A DNA stretch of 64,000 nucleotides from Enorma phocaeensis. Its GTDB lineage: Bacteria > Actinomycetota > Coriobacteriia > Coriobacteriales > Coriobacteriaceae. Position 1 is the stretch's first letter; every line of letters begins with the position of its first letter. The position numbers and the translations under genes are program-made. Location: contig NZ_LT891969.1 of the NCBI RefSeq assembly GCF_900186505.1, positions 406,852 to 470,851 on the forward strand, in the 5' to 3' direction. Under the pieces are notes generated by a model that was not told the origin of the DNA, searched no databases, and saw nothing but the letters and a program-made list of their open reading frames with translations. Of the stretch, positions 53,295-61,934 are shown piece by piece.

Positions 53295-54200
53295 ATGGTA
53301 GAAGATAAAGAAGACCAGCTTGACGAAGGGGCGAGCATAGAACCCCATATAGAAGAGGGTGCTGCCCAAACCGGCCTGCCCCCCGCTCCTTCCGCTCCGG
53401 GAGGATTCTTCACGCGCGTCGCATCCGGTTTGGTCTACGTGCTTGTATTCGTGGGCTGCATCATGCTCGGAACCATTCCTACAGCTCTTCTGGTTTCGGT
53501 CATGAGCGGGCTTTGCTGCCATGAGTTCTTCCAGATGACCAAACGAGATGGAAAGGTCGCGAACGACGCGCTGGGGCTGACCGCCGCGGTGCTCTTCCCT
53601 TTGGCTGCCCTGGGTGAAGGCGTCGTCTTGTCTGCGTTGCTGTTCATCCTGATACTCTCCGTAGGGCTCTGGTACGTCTACTCGCCGCGTACGCGCATCG
53701 CCGATGTCGCCGTCACGCTCATGGGCCCGCTCTATACCGGCTTCATGCTCTCAGCCATCGTGCTTTTGCGCGACGCCATTCCCGGACTTGCCGGAGCTGT
53801 GCTCACGGTCGGCGTATGCGCATCGCTATGGGTCTCCGACTCCTTCGCGTATCTTGTGGGACGGGCTATCGGCCGTCACAAGATGGCCCCTCGCATCAGC
53901 CCGAAAAAGACCTGGGAGGGGTTTGCCGGCGGTATCGCGGGCTCCGTTATCGTTTGGGTCATCTTGTTCGCTACGGGCATGTTCGCCTTCGATATCGTCT
54001 TCGCCGTGTTCTGCGGCATCGTCGTCGCGGTCCTCGGGGTCTTCGGCGACCTTATTGAATCGCGTCTCAAGCGCGGTGTGGGTGTGAAGGATTCCGGGTC
54101 GCTCATCCCCGGCCATGGTGGCATGCTCGATCGCTGCGATTCCCTTATCTTCGGCTGCATCACCGCTGAACTGCTCTTGGCCATCGGAGGCATCCTATGA
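53295..54200 (+). CDS. cdsA: Phosphatidate cytidylyltransferase
   Basis: A protein of 301 residues with about seven membrane helices and the CdsA signature near the C-terminus: VSDSFAYLVGRAIGRHKMAPRISPKKTWEGF (in part), GDLIESRLKRGVGVKDSG and PGHGGMLDRCDSL. It makes CDP-diacylglycerol for phospholipids. A 35-residue acidic N-terminal segment precedes the first helix. ATG follows the uppS stop; the end overlaps dxr by four bases. Confidence 0.95.
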   Translation: MVEDKEDQLDEGASIEPHIEEGAAQTGLPPAPSAPGGFFTRVASGLVYVLVFVGCIMLGTIPTALLVSVMSGLCCHEFFQMTKRDGKVANDALGLTAAVLFPLAALGEGVVLSALLFILILSVGLWYVYSPRTRIADVAVTLMGPLYTGFMLSAIVLLRDAIPGLAGAVLTVGVCASLWVSDSFAYLVGRAIGRHKMAPRISPKKTWEGFAGGIAGSVIVWVILFATGMFAFDIVFAVFCGIVVAVLGVFGDLIESRLKRGVGVKDSGSLIPGHGGMLDRCDSLIFGCITAELLLAIGGIL

Positions 54201-55354
54201 CGGAGAACGCAAGGCTTCGCGTCGTTATCCTCGGCTGCACGGGATCTATCGGTCGGCAGGCGCTCGACGTATGCCGTCAACATGCCGATCGTTTGGAGGT
54301 TGTTGCGCTTTCCGCCCACACGGGCACCGAAGCCCTCACTGCCGCCGCGCGTGAGTTCGGCGTGCGCGCCGTCGCCGTCACCTCTGAAGAGCACGCACAT
54401 GACCCGATTCTGGAAGAGCTGCCCCAGGGCTGCTCGCTGCTGTGCGGGCACGAGGGGTTGAGTGAGCTCGCTCGGTTCGATAGTGCCGATTGCATCCTTA
54501 ACTCGGTTATGGGCGCAGCGGGGCTCGAGGCGAGCTATGCCGCGCTCAAGGCTGGCAAGCGCTTAGCACTCGCTAACAAGGAGTCGCTCGTCGTAGGCGG
54601 CGATCTCCTGATGCCGCTCGCATCGCCCGGGCAGATGCTCCCCGTCGACTCCGAGCACAATGCCATCTTCCAATGCCTCGAGGGCGAGCGTGCGGACGAG
54701 GTCCACGCCATCTGGCTCACGTGCTCCGGCGGTCCGTTCTTCGGCATGACGGCAGAAGAGCTCTCCCGCGTTACCGTAAAGGACGCTCTCAAGCACCCCA
54801 ACTGGGCGATGGGCGCCAAGATCACCATCGATTCCGCCACCCTCATGAACAAGGGCCTGGAGCGGCTCGAGGCGATGCACCTCTTTGGATGCGATCTCGA
54901 CCGCATCATCGTCCTCATCCAGCGCGAATCCAAGATCCATTCGATGGTCGAGTTCGCAGACGGATCAACCATCGCCCATCTTGGTGCGTCCGACATGCGC
55001 ATTCCCATCCAATACGCGTTCTCCTATCCCGATCGCTGGGAAACGCCTGCGGAGCGCTTGGATTACCGCGCGCTCGGCGGCCTTACCTTCGATGCTCCCG
55101 ATACCAATACGTTTCGCTGCCTTGCGCTTGCCGAACGCGCCGGCCGCACCGGCGGCACCGCTCCGTGCGTGCTCAACGCGGCGAACGAGGTCGCTGTCGA
55201 GGCGTTCCTCGGCCATCGTTGCTCCTTCACGCAGATCGCCGATATCGTCGAGCGCTGCCTCGATCAGCACGATGCCGAGCGCGTAGTCTCGATCGAGCAG
55301 CTCATCGAAGTCGACATCCGAACCCGCGCTCTGGCTCGCTCGCTTGTTGCGTGA
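54197..55354 (+). CDS. dxr: 1-deoxy-D-xylulose 5-phosphate reductoisomerase
   Basis: A protein of 385 residues. NADPH-binding VVILGCTGSIGRQALDV, the metal/substrate motifs PVDSEHNAIFQCLEG and CSGGPFFG, and NPNWAMGAKITIDSATLMNKGLE (as HPNWAMG and following) match IspC/Dxr. It commits carbon to the MEP isoprenoid pathway and is the target of fosmidomycin. Overlaps cdsA (ATGA). Confidence 0.96.
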   Translation: MTENARLRVVILGCTGSIGRQALDVCRQHADRLEVVALSAHTGTEALTAAAREFGVRAVAVTSEEHAHDPILEELPQGCSLLCGHEGLSELARFDSADCILNSVMGAAGLEASYAALKAGKRLALANKESLVVGGDLLMPLASPGQMLPVDSEHNAIFQCLEGERADEVHAIWLTCSGGPFFGMTAEELSRVTVKDALKHPNWAMGAKITIDSATLMNKGLERLEAMHLFGCDLDRIIVLIQRESKIHSMVEFADGSTIAHLGASDMRIPIQYAFSYPDRWETPAERLDYRALGGLTFDAPDTNTFRCLALAERAGRTGGTAPCVLNAANEVAVEAFLGHRCSFTQIADIVERCLDQHDAERVVSIEQLIEVDIRTRALARSLVA

Positions 55355-55424
55355 GAAGCATCTTCGTCTCTCCACGGCTGCGGTATCGATGCATTAGCCT
55401 AACCATGATGAGAAAGGCTCTCTT

Positions 55425-56786
55425 TTGCTCGTATCTGTGCTCTCAACTGCCTTTTGGGGAATCCTGCTGCTATCTTGTCTTGTCTTCCTGCATGAGGGAG
55501 GGCATTTCCTAGCGGCTCGCGCCTGCGGGGTCCGCGTGACGGAGTATTTCCTCGGATTGCCCTGCCGCTGGCGGCTCGCATACACCTCGAAGCGCAACGG
55601 CACCACCTTTGGCATCACGCCGCTGCTCCTCGGTGGATATGCCATGATCTGCGGTATGGATCCCGGCGAGAGTCCCCATGCTGCGCGCGTCCTAGGCTTC
55701 GTCCATCGCAGGGGCACGGCTTCGGTGGAAGATATCTGCTCTGAACTCGCGCTTGCAGAAGACGAGGCATATGAAGCCTGCGCCCAGCTTATGGGCTGGG
55801 GCTCTCTAGAGCCCGTGTACGATCCAGAGCGGGGAGAGATCCCCGGAGGGTCGACGTATCCATCTACGTACGCGGCGCCAGCTCGTGACAAGGACGGCAA
55901 CACGCTTCTCGATGGGCGGGGCTTCGACCGTGCGCAAGCAAGCGTTACGGGTGCTCCCTGGGTGCCTCCGATGGATGATGCTGCATTTTTAGAGCAAGAG
56001 AGAAAGCACACCTACCTGGGCATAGGATTCTTCGCGCGCGCGTTCATGCTCGTCGCCGGCATCCTCGTTAACTTGGTTTCCGGGCTTTTGCTGCTCATGA
56101 GCATCTACTCGATCGTGGGGATCGAGGTGTCGCTCGACGTGAATTCCATCGGCGCCGTCGAGGCGGGGTCGCAGGCGGATGAGATCGGCTTGAAGGCGGG
56201 GGACACCATCGTTTCCGTCGACGGCGTCGCGACGGAAAGCTGGATGGATGTCGTCAATGCCCTCGATACGGCAAGCGACGGGGAGCCGTTCGACATCGTT
56301 GTCGAGCGCGATGGGGTGGAGACCTCCGTCACCGCCGCGCTGGACCCTGACGGTTTTCTGGGCATCAGCATCCCTACCCAGGTCGTGAGGCTCGGCCCCA
56401 TTGAATCCGCCCAGGTCTCATTCGATTACATCGCGCAGACCGCAGCATCGATACTCCAATTGTTCAACCCGGCGCAAACCATGGAGATGCTGGATAGCTC
56501 TACGTCCATCGTTGGCATCTCGGTGATGTCTGCCCAGGCGGCGGCTGCAGGCCCAACGACGTTCCTCACGCTCGCGGCCCTCATATCGTTCTCGCTCGGC
56601 CTGATGAACTTGCTTCCCATCCCTCCGCTCGATGGCGGAAAGCTGCTGATCGAGATCTTCCAGGCTGTCATCGGTCGCGAGCTGCCGCTCAAGGTGCAGA
56701 CGGCTTTGTCATATGTCGGAGTCGCCCTCTTCCTCATGCTGTTCGTCTATGTCCTGCGCAACGATGTCATACGCTTCATCCTGTAA
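55425..56786 (+). CDS. rseP: RseP-like site-2 metalloprotease with a large inserted domain
   Basis: A protein of 453 residues (TTG start, GAAAGG upstream). The metal-binding HEGGH is at residues 23-27 in the first membrane helix; the second metal motif LLPIPPLDGGK lies near the C-terminus, and a PDZ domain covers about 230-310. These define an intramembrane S2P protease that cleaves anti-sigma factors or signal peptides. Between the first hydrophobic part and the second helix there is an unusual insertion (about 83-195). Its first half looks like a winged helix (RRGTASVEDICSELALAEDE). A predicted helix at 200-222 precedes the PDZ. Confidence 0.9.
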   Translation: MLVSVLSTAFWGILLLSCLVFLHEGGHFLAARACGVRVTEYFLGLPCRWRLAYTSKRNGTTFGITPLLLGGYAMICGMDPGESPHAARVLGFVHRRGTASVEDICSELALAEDEAYEACAQLMGWGSLEPVYDPERGEIPGGSTYPSTYAAPARDKDGNTLLDGRGFDRAQASVTGAPWVPPMDDAAFLEQERKHTYLGIGFFARAFMLVAGILVNLVSGLLLLMSIYSIVGIEVSLDVNSIGAVEAGSQADEIGLKAGDTIVSVDGVATESWMDVVNALDTASDGEPFDIVVERDGVETSVTAALDPDGFLGISIPTQVVRLGPIESAQVSFDYIAQTAASILQLFNPAQTMEMLDSSTSIVGISVMSAQAAAAGPTTFLTLAALISFSLGLMNLLPIPPLDGGKLLIEIFQAVIGRELPLKVQTALSYVGVALFLMLFVYVLRNDVIRFIL

Positions 56787-56799
56787 GGAGGCTACCTGC

Positions 56800-57882
56800 A
56801 TGACAGCCCGTACATCTTATGCAACGGCGCCCGCGCGTTCGCTCACCCGTCCCGTCCATGTCGGGTCGGTCACCATCGGCGGAGGGGCTCCCGTGGTCGT
56901 GCAGTCGATGACCTGCACCCCCACGGTAGACGCCGCGGCGACGCTCGCCCAGGTTCGAGCGCTTGCCGATGCTGGCTGCGACATCGTTCGCGTGACCCTT
57001 CCCAACCAAGCTGCCGTTGAAGGCTTTCGTGAGGTTTGCGCGTGCTCACCCGTGCCCATCGTGGCGGATATCCATTTCGACCATCGGCTCGCTTTAGCGG
57101 CGATCGATGCCGGGGCCGCGAAGCTCCGCATCAATCCCGGCAACATCGGCTCTTGGGAGAAGGTTGACGAGGTCATCGAGGCTGCCGGCTCAGCTGGGAC
57201 GGCGATTCGCATCGGTGTGAACGCAGGGTCGCTCGAGGAGGACCTCGCGGCGCGTGACGACCTTACGCAGCCCGAAAAGCTCGTCGCTTCCTCGCTCAGG
57301 TTCGTGGAGCATTTCGAGGATCGGGGCTTCAAGAACATCGTCCTCTCTGCCAAAGCCCATAGCGTGCCCACCACGATCGAGACCTACCGCGCGCTCTCGC
57401 GCGAACTGCCGCATGTTCCGCTCCATCTCGGTGTGACCGAGGCCGGCACCGTGCGGCAGGGAACCATCAAGAGCGCCGTCGGCCTGGGTGCGCTCCTGGC
57501 CGACGGCATCGGAGACACCCTGCGCGTGTCGCTCACCGCCGACCCCACCGAGGAACCGCCGGTCGCATGGGGCATCCTTCAATGCCTGGGCATCCGCCGT
57601 CGCGGCCCAGAGCTCGTGTCCTGCCCAACCTGCGGTCGCACGCAGGTAGACCTCATACCCATCGCGCAGGAGGTCGAGCGCCGTCTTCGCACCTGCACCA
57701 AGCCCGTCTCCGTCGCCGTGATGGGCTGCGTGGTGAACGGCCCCGGCGAAGCCTCCGACGCCGATGTGGGGGTTGCCTGCGGCAAGGGGAGCGCGCTCCT
57801 CTTCAAGCACGGCAAGCCGCTGCGCAAGGTCGCCGAAAGCGAGATCGTCGACGCCCTCATGGAGGAGATCGAGAAGCTATAG
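56800..57882 (+). CDS. ispG: 4-hydroxy-3-methylbut-2-enyl diphosphate synthase
   Basis: A protein of 360 residues with PVVVQSMTCTPTVDA, VRVTLPNQ, KLRINPGNIG and the C-terminal 4Fe-4S region (SCPTCGRTQVDL, MGCVVNGPGEASDADVGVA). It converts MEcPP to HMBPP, the penultimate MEP step. ATG at 56800 has AAGGAGG eight bases upstream. It lies 13 bases after rseP. Confidence 0.95.
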   Translation: MTARTSYATAPARSLTRPVHVGSVTIGGGAPVVVQSMTCTPTVDAAATLAQVRALADAGCDIVRVTLPNQAAVEGFREVCACSPVPIVADIHFDHRLALAAIDAGAAKLRINPGNIGSWEKVDEVIEAAGSAGTAIRIGVNAGSLEEDLAARDDLTQPEKLVASSLRFVEHFEDRGFKNIVLSAKAHSVPTTIETYRALSRELPHVPLHLGVTEAGTVRQGTIKSAVGLGALLADGIGDTLRVSLTADPTEEPPVAWGILQCLGIRRRGPELVSCPTCGRTQVDLIPIAQEVERRLRTCTKPVSVAVMGCVVNGPGEASDADVGVACGKGSALLFKHGKPLRKVAESEIVDALMEEIEKL

Positions 57883-57968
57883 ACGCTATCGCCAAGGGAC
57901 TCAGGCCACATGCCGCCCTGCGTGGTATCATCGTGCAGCTCACAGTTTTCACAAATAAAGGAGAAGGC

Positions 57969-59690
57969 ATGTCACGTACTCGTGTTGCCCGCATGTCGGC
58001 GCTCTATGCGCCCACGCTCAAGGAGGACCCGGCAGAGGCGGAGCTCGCCAGCCATAAGCTCATGCTCCGCGCGGGCATGATTCGCAAGCAGGCCGCCGGC
58101 CTCTACAGCTATCTGCCGCTCGCCTGGCGCTCGCTCCGCAAGATCGAGGACATCATCCGCGACGAGATGGATGCCGCCGGTGCGCAGGAGATGCTGCTCC
58201 CGATTCTCACCGACGCCGAGCTCTGGCAGAAGAGCGGCCGCTGGAGCGCCTACGGTCCCGAGCTCATGCGCGTGCACGACCGCCACGACCGTGAGTTCGC
58301 CCTCGGCCCCACGCACGAGGAGACCATCACCGACCTCATCACTAACGAGCTCAAGAGCTACAAGCAGCTGCCGGTGAACCTCTACCAGATCCAGGACAAG
58401 TTCCGTGACGAGATGCGCCCGCGCTTCGGCCTCATGCGCGGCCGCGAGTTCATCATGAAGGACGGCTACTCCTTCAACGCGACGCAGGAGAGCCTGCAGG
58501 AGACCTACGACGCCATGAAGGACGCCTACGCGAACATCTGCGAGCGCTGCGGCCTGAAGGCGCTGCCCGTGGTAGCCGATTCCGGCCAGATCGGCGGCGA
58601 TACGTCCGTCGAGTTCATGGCACTCGCCGAGGCTGGCGAGGCCGCGCTCGTCTACTGCGATGGCTGCGGCTTCGCGGCAGACGAGGAAGCCGCCTCTACC
58701 AAGGTCGCCGTCACCGAGGGCCCGGGCGACGGAACCCTCCAAAAGGTCCATACCCCTGGCATGGGCACCATCGAGGCCGTGGCCGAGTTCTTCGGCTTCC
58801 CGCAGAACGGCACGCGCAAGTCGCTCGCCCTCATCGCCGAGGATGGCACCCCGGTCGTATGCATCGTCCCCGGTGACCATGAGCTCAACGACTGCAAGGC
58901 GGAGAAGCTCTTCGGCTCCTATCACCTCATGACTGAGGAGGAGCTCGTCGAGAACGGCCTCCATAAGGGCTTCATCGGCCCGGTGAACCTGCCTGATGGC
59001 ATCCGCTTAGTGGTGGATGAGACCCTGCGCGGGTCCAAGCAGTGGGCCTGCGGTGCCAACGAGGTCGACTACCACTTTACCGGTGCCTGCCCTGGCCGCG
59101 ACTTCGAGGTCGACGAGTGGGCGGACCTCATCACCGTGCAGGCAGGGGACCCGTGCCCGCATTGCGGCAAGCCGCTTTCCGGCGCCCGCGGCATCGAGGT
59201 CAGCCAGGTGTTCCAGCTCGGGACCAAGTACTCCGAGTCGATGGGCGCCACCTTCACCGACGAGGACGGCAAGGAGAAGCCTTTCCTCATGGGTTGCTAC
59301 GGCGTGGGCGTGTCCCGCACCATGGCCGCCGTCATCGAGCAGCATAACGACGAGAATGGCATCATCTGGCCCGTTTCCGTGGCGCCCTACGAGGTCTCGG
59401 TTATCACGCTCGATAAGAAGGGCGATGCCTTCGACGAGGCCGGACGCATCGCCGAGGCTCTCGCTGCCGCCGGCATCGACGTGGTCTTCGACGACCGCGC
59501 CGAGCGCCCGGGCGTGAAGTTCGCCGACAACGACCTCATGGGCTTCCCGTACCAGGTGATCGTTGGCAAGCGCGGGCTTGCCAACGGGACGGTCGAGGTC
59601 AAGGAGCGCGCTACGGGCGAGCGCTGCGATGTGCCCGTGGAAGAGGTCGTTTGTTACCTTGCCGAGCGTATCGAGGCGGCACGCGCATAA
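57969..59690 (+). CDS. proS: Prolyl-tRNA synthetase, bacterial type
   Basis: A protein of 573 residues with class II motifs (LPLAWRSLRKIEDIIRDEM, GPTHEETIT, FRDEMRPRFGLMRGREFIMKD in part), the bacterial editing insertion (about 225-400) and the C-terminal anticodon-binding domain. ATG at 57969 has AGGAGAAGG just upstream. An 86-base gap from ispG holds TATCAT as a possible -10. The bacterial type with the INS domain clears misacylated Ala-tRNA-Pro. Confidence 0.96.
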   Translation: MSRTRVARMSALYAPTLKEDPAEAELASHKLMLRAGMIRKQAAGLYSYLPLAWRSLRKIEDIIRDEMDAAGAQEMLLPILTDAELWQKSGRWSAYGPELMRVHDRHDREFALGPTHEETITDLITNELKSYKQLPVNLYQIQDKFRDEMRPRFGLMRGREFIMKDGYSFNATQESLQETYDAMKDAYANICERCGLKALPVVADSGQIGGDTSVEFMALAEAGEAALVYCDGCGFAADEEAASTKVAVTEGPGDGTLQKVHTPGMGTIEAVAEFFGFPQNGTRKSLALIAEDGTPVVCIVPGDHELNDCKAEKLFGSYHLMTEEELVENGLHKGFIGPVNLPDGIRLVVDETLRGSKQWACGANEVDYHFTGACPGRDFEVDEWADLITVQAGDPCPHCGKPLSGARGIEVSQVFQLGTKYSESMGATFTDEDGKEKPFLMGCYGVGVSRTMAAVIEQHNDENGIIWPVSVAPYEVSVITLDKKGDAFDEAGRIAEALAAAGIDVVFDDRAERPGVKFADNDLMGFPYQVIVGKRGLANGTVEVKERATGERCDVPVEEVVCYLAERIEAARA

Positions 59691-59715
59691 GCGGCGCTGA
59701 CCACCAATCGCGATC

Positions 59716-59763
59716 AAAAAAGCGGTCCCCATATCCTTGCGTGGGTATGGGGACCGCCCTTCA
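59716..59763. terminator. Bidirectional terminator between proS and the M20 peptidase gene
   Basis: GCGGTCCCCATA and TATGGGGACCGC form a perfect 12-bp stem (59722-59757) with a 12-nt loop. On the minus strand TTTTTT follows, a textbook terminator for the peptidase gene; on the plus strand the tail is CCTTCATTT, weaker. Confidence 0.92.
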
Positions 59764-59813
59764 TTTAGGGTGGTGACGCGCGACAAACGGATTCCGACGC
59801 GGCATTCAAGAGA

Positions 59814-61268
59814 TTACAGGCAGACGTGCTCGATAAGCGCGATAAGGAACCTGATGCCGTGCAGGTACGAGCGCCTGGTAACGCGCTCGTTGGTTCCGTG
59901 CACGCCGCGGGCCTGCTCATCATCGTCGAGCAGGAACGGGCTCATGCGCAGGCAGGTGTCGCATACGGGGTCATAGTATCCGGCATCGGTGCCGCCTACG
60001 GTGAACGAGGGGAGGAACAGCACCGGGGCACCGGTCACCGTGTCCTTGAAGAACCTTGAGCCGACCTCGCTCACCGCCTTGAACCCATAGCCATCGCTTA
60101 CAGCCACGCTCGAGGGGTTGACCGCCAGATGGGCGGACAGCTCGACGGGCAGGTCCTTCACAGCTTCCGCGCAGTGCGCCATGACATCCTCCACGCACGT
60201 TCCGGGCATGCTGCGGAAATCGATGATGGCGCTCATGTCCTTGGGCATGACGTTCGGAGCCTGCGAAGAGCCCTCGATCATCGTGGGGGCGCACGTCGTG
60301 GTCACGTAAGGGAAAAGCGTCTTCTGGCTTGCGAAGAACCTAGCGAGCTGATCTCGGTTCTCCTCGATTAGCGAGCCGTCTGGGCCCACAAGCTCCTTCC
60401 AGGGGCTCTCCGTGATATAGGGAGCGAGCGTCCTCAGGAGCTGCTCGGTAACCGGGCTGAGCTCGATGGGGAAGGGCTGGGCGACGATGGAGGATATCGC
60501 CTGCGAAAGGATGCCGAGCGAAGTTCCTCCAAAGGGGTTGGATGCATGGCCGCCTTCGCTACGAACCGTGACCTTGACCGCGGTATCTCCCTTCTCGGCG
60601 AGCTCCACCTCGATCCCAAGGGTGCCGGGGGCACCGTAGAGCCCCATGTCGCGTACGACCGTCACGCTCTCATCCAGCAGGAACTCCAAACGCACGCCGC
60701 GATCGGCGAGCGTCTTCACGATGGCTTTCGCACCGGTTCCAAAGGTCTCCTCGTCCTCGCCGAACGCAAGGTACAGCGTGCGCTGGAGCTTCTTCCCATG
60801 CGCGAGCACGTATTCGGCCGCCTCGAGTTCGCCGATGACCATGAGCTTGATGTCCATGGAGCCGCGGCCCCAGATGAAGGTCCCGTCGAGCGTGGCTTCA
60901 AAGGGAGGGTGCTCCCAGGAGTCTTCGGTGCCCGCGACGACCGGAACGACGTCCTGATGAGCCATGAGCAGCAGCGGTTTGAGTGCCGGATCGCTGCCGG
61001 GAATCGTTATGAGCACGCTATGCTGAACGATCTCGAACGTGCCGGCTTCCATGACATGCGGATAGCTCGAGCGCATCAATTCATGAAGCTTGTCGAACTG
61101 CGAAAAATCGGTCTTTTCGGGATCCGTGTTCACGGTTTCGCACCGGATTGCGGCACGCAGGCGCTCGACAGCCCCGCCTGCGTCAAGATCGGGGTACGCT
61201 TCCTCGTTATCAAGGTACCTGAAGCAAGCGCATCCTGGTGCCGTGCTAATCGATCCTTCATTCGCCAT
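59814..61268 (-). CDS. M20 family metallopeptidase (dipeptidase/acylase-like)
   Basis: A protein of 484 residues. The M20 di-zinc ligands are visible in LLLMAHQDVVPV (His, Asp), WGRGSMDIK (Asp), FGEDEETFG (Glu-Glu) and DES; the lid/dimerisation domain lies between about 220 and 350. The order and length resemble the CPS1/PM20D1 branch, which includes dipeptidases and N-acyl-amino-acid hydrolases; the substrate is not clear. No signal peptide. AGGAGAGGAG lies just before the ATG. It is monocistronic, with its own promoter flanked by palindromes. Confidence 0.9.
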   Translation of the reverse strand: MANEGSISTAPGCACFRYLDNEEAYPDLDAGGAVERLRAAIRCETVNTDPEKTDFSQFDKLHELMRSSYPHVMEAGTFEIVQHSVLITIPGSDPALKPLLLMAHQDVVPVVAGTEDSWEHPPFEATLDGTFIWGRGSMDIKLMVIGELEAAEYVLAHGKKLQRTLYLAFGEDEETFGTGAKAIVKTLADRGVRLEFLLDESVTVVRDMGLYGAPGTLGIEVELAEKGDTAVKVTVRSEGGHASNPFGGTSLGILSQAISSIVAQPFPIELSPVTEQLLRTLAPYITESPWKELVGPDGSLIEENRDQLARFFASQKTLFPYVTTTCAPTMIEGSSQAPNVMPKDMSAIIDFRSMPGTCVEDVMAHCAEAVKDLPVELSAHLAVNPSSVAVSDGYGFKAVSEVGSRFFKDTVTGAPVLFLPSFTVGGTDAGYYDPVCDTCLRMSPFLLDDDEQARGVHGTNERVTRRSYLHGIRFLIALIEHVCL

Positions 61269-61330
61269 GGTTACTCCTCTCCTAGAACCCTTGCGATTTC
61301 GAGATCCATTGTCGATCTGAGCGTTCGATC

Positions 61331-61353
61331 CAAACGGGAAGTGATCCCGTTTG
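61331..61353. promoter_or_regulatory. Palindrome CAAACGGGA-N5-TCCCGTTTG downstream of the M20 promoter
   Basis: A perfect 9-bp dyad with a 5-nt centre in the leader of the M20 gene, about 19-41 bases past the predicted start point. It shares AAACGG...CCGTTT with the second palindrome at 61417-61434, which marks both as likely operators for one regulator. Confidence 0.55.
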
Positions 61354-61378
61354 TGTCATAGCTCATCGGGTGGCCGGT

Positions 61379-61406
61379 AGATTAACATTACTGTTCGTCA
61401 AATCAA
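61379..61406 (-). promoter_or_regulatory. Promoter of the M20 peptidase gene
   Basis: On the minus strand TTGATT (61401-61406), 16-bp spacer, TAATCT (61379-61384). It lies between the two palindromes. Confidence 0.6.
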
Positions 61407-61416
61407 TGACAAATCG

Positions 61417-61434
61417 ATAAACGGTTCCGTTTAT
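61417..61434. promoter_or_regulatory. Palindrome ATAAACGG-TT-CCGTTTAT upstream of the M20 promoter
   Basis: A perfect 8-bp dyad with a 2-nt centre, 11 bases upstream of the -35. Centre-to-centre distance to the other palindrome is about 84 bp, or eight helical turns, a spacing that would allow a DNA loop across the promoter. Confidence 0.55.
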
Positions 61435-61538
61435 GCATGCTCTGAAATAAGTGATTGCCAAACAAGGAATGCATCTGCATATTCCAGAACTCTAGCCAGA
61501 CAATTCTCAGACTCGATCAAAAAAGTTGGAATAATCGC

Positions 61539-61567
61539 TTGCAATGCCGCTCCACTTCCCGTATATT
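61539..61567 (+). promoter_or_regulatory. Promoter of tRNA-Ala
   Basis: TTGCAA, 17-bp spacer, TATATT, ending 16 bases before the tRNA. The 315-base gap 61269-61583 holds this, the M20 promoter and the two palindromes; nothing else is recognised. Confidence 0.85.
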
Positions 61568-61583
61568 ATTTCCCGCACCGCTT

Positions 61584-61656
61584 GGGGGCGTAGCTCAGCT
61601 GGGAGAGCGCTTGACTGGCAGTCAAGAGGTCAGGGGTTCGATCCCCCTCGTCTCCA
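61584..61656 (+). tRNA. tRNA-Ala (anticodon GGC)
   Basis: Acceptor GGGGGCG pairs with CGTCTCC (two GU pairs), D arm TAGCTCAGCTGGGAGAGC, anticodon stem CTTGA/TCAAG around CTGGCAG (anticodon GGC), T arm GGGGTTCGATCCCC. The 3' CCA is not encoded (CCC follows the discriminator A). Confidence 0.95.
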
Positions 61657-61670
61657 CCCAAGTGAACAGC

Positions 61671-61698
61671 CGCCCTCCGAGAAATCGGAGGGCGTTTT
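61671..61698 (+). terminator. Hairpin between the two tRNAs
   Basis: CGCCCTCCGA and TCGGAGGGCG form a perfect 10-bp stem with a GAAA loop, followed by TTTT. The T run is short, so it may be only partly effective; no promoter is seen for the second tRNA, which suggests read-through. Confidence 0.75.
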
Positions 61699-61705
61699 GC
61701 TATAC

Positions 61706-61778
61706 GGGCTCATGGCGCAACGGTTAGCGCAGGGGACTCATAATCCCTGGGTTGCAGGTTCGAATCCTGCTGGGCCCA
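61706..61778 (+). tRNA. tRNA with CAU anticodon (elongator Met, or Ile2 if lysidine-modified)
   Basis: Acceptor GGGCTCA pairs with TGGGCCC, D arm GGCGCAACGGTTAGCGC, anticodon stem GGGGA/TCCCT around CTCATAA, T arm GCAGGTTCGAATCCTGC. The first base pair is G-C, so it is not the initiator. Met and lysidine-type Ile cannot be separated by eye. Confidence 0.93.
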
Positions 61779-61789
61779 CCCTGTAACTC

Positions 61790-61822
61790 AACCCGGTCGC
61801 TGTCTGCGATCGGGTTTTCTTT
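61790..61822 (+). terminator. Terminator after the CAU tRNA
   Basis: CCCGGTCGC and GCGATCGGG form a 9-bp stem (one GU) with a 5-nt loop, followed by TTTTCTTT. Confidence 0.88.
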
Positions 61823-61934
61823 ACTTGCACCTTTACCATAGGTGCTGCGCTTAAAGTGTTCGCGCTTGCGACCCGACTCATCTGATACGCTTCACAGAAC
61901 GTGAGGGATAAACAGGTCTGAACAGGTGGGAAGC

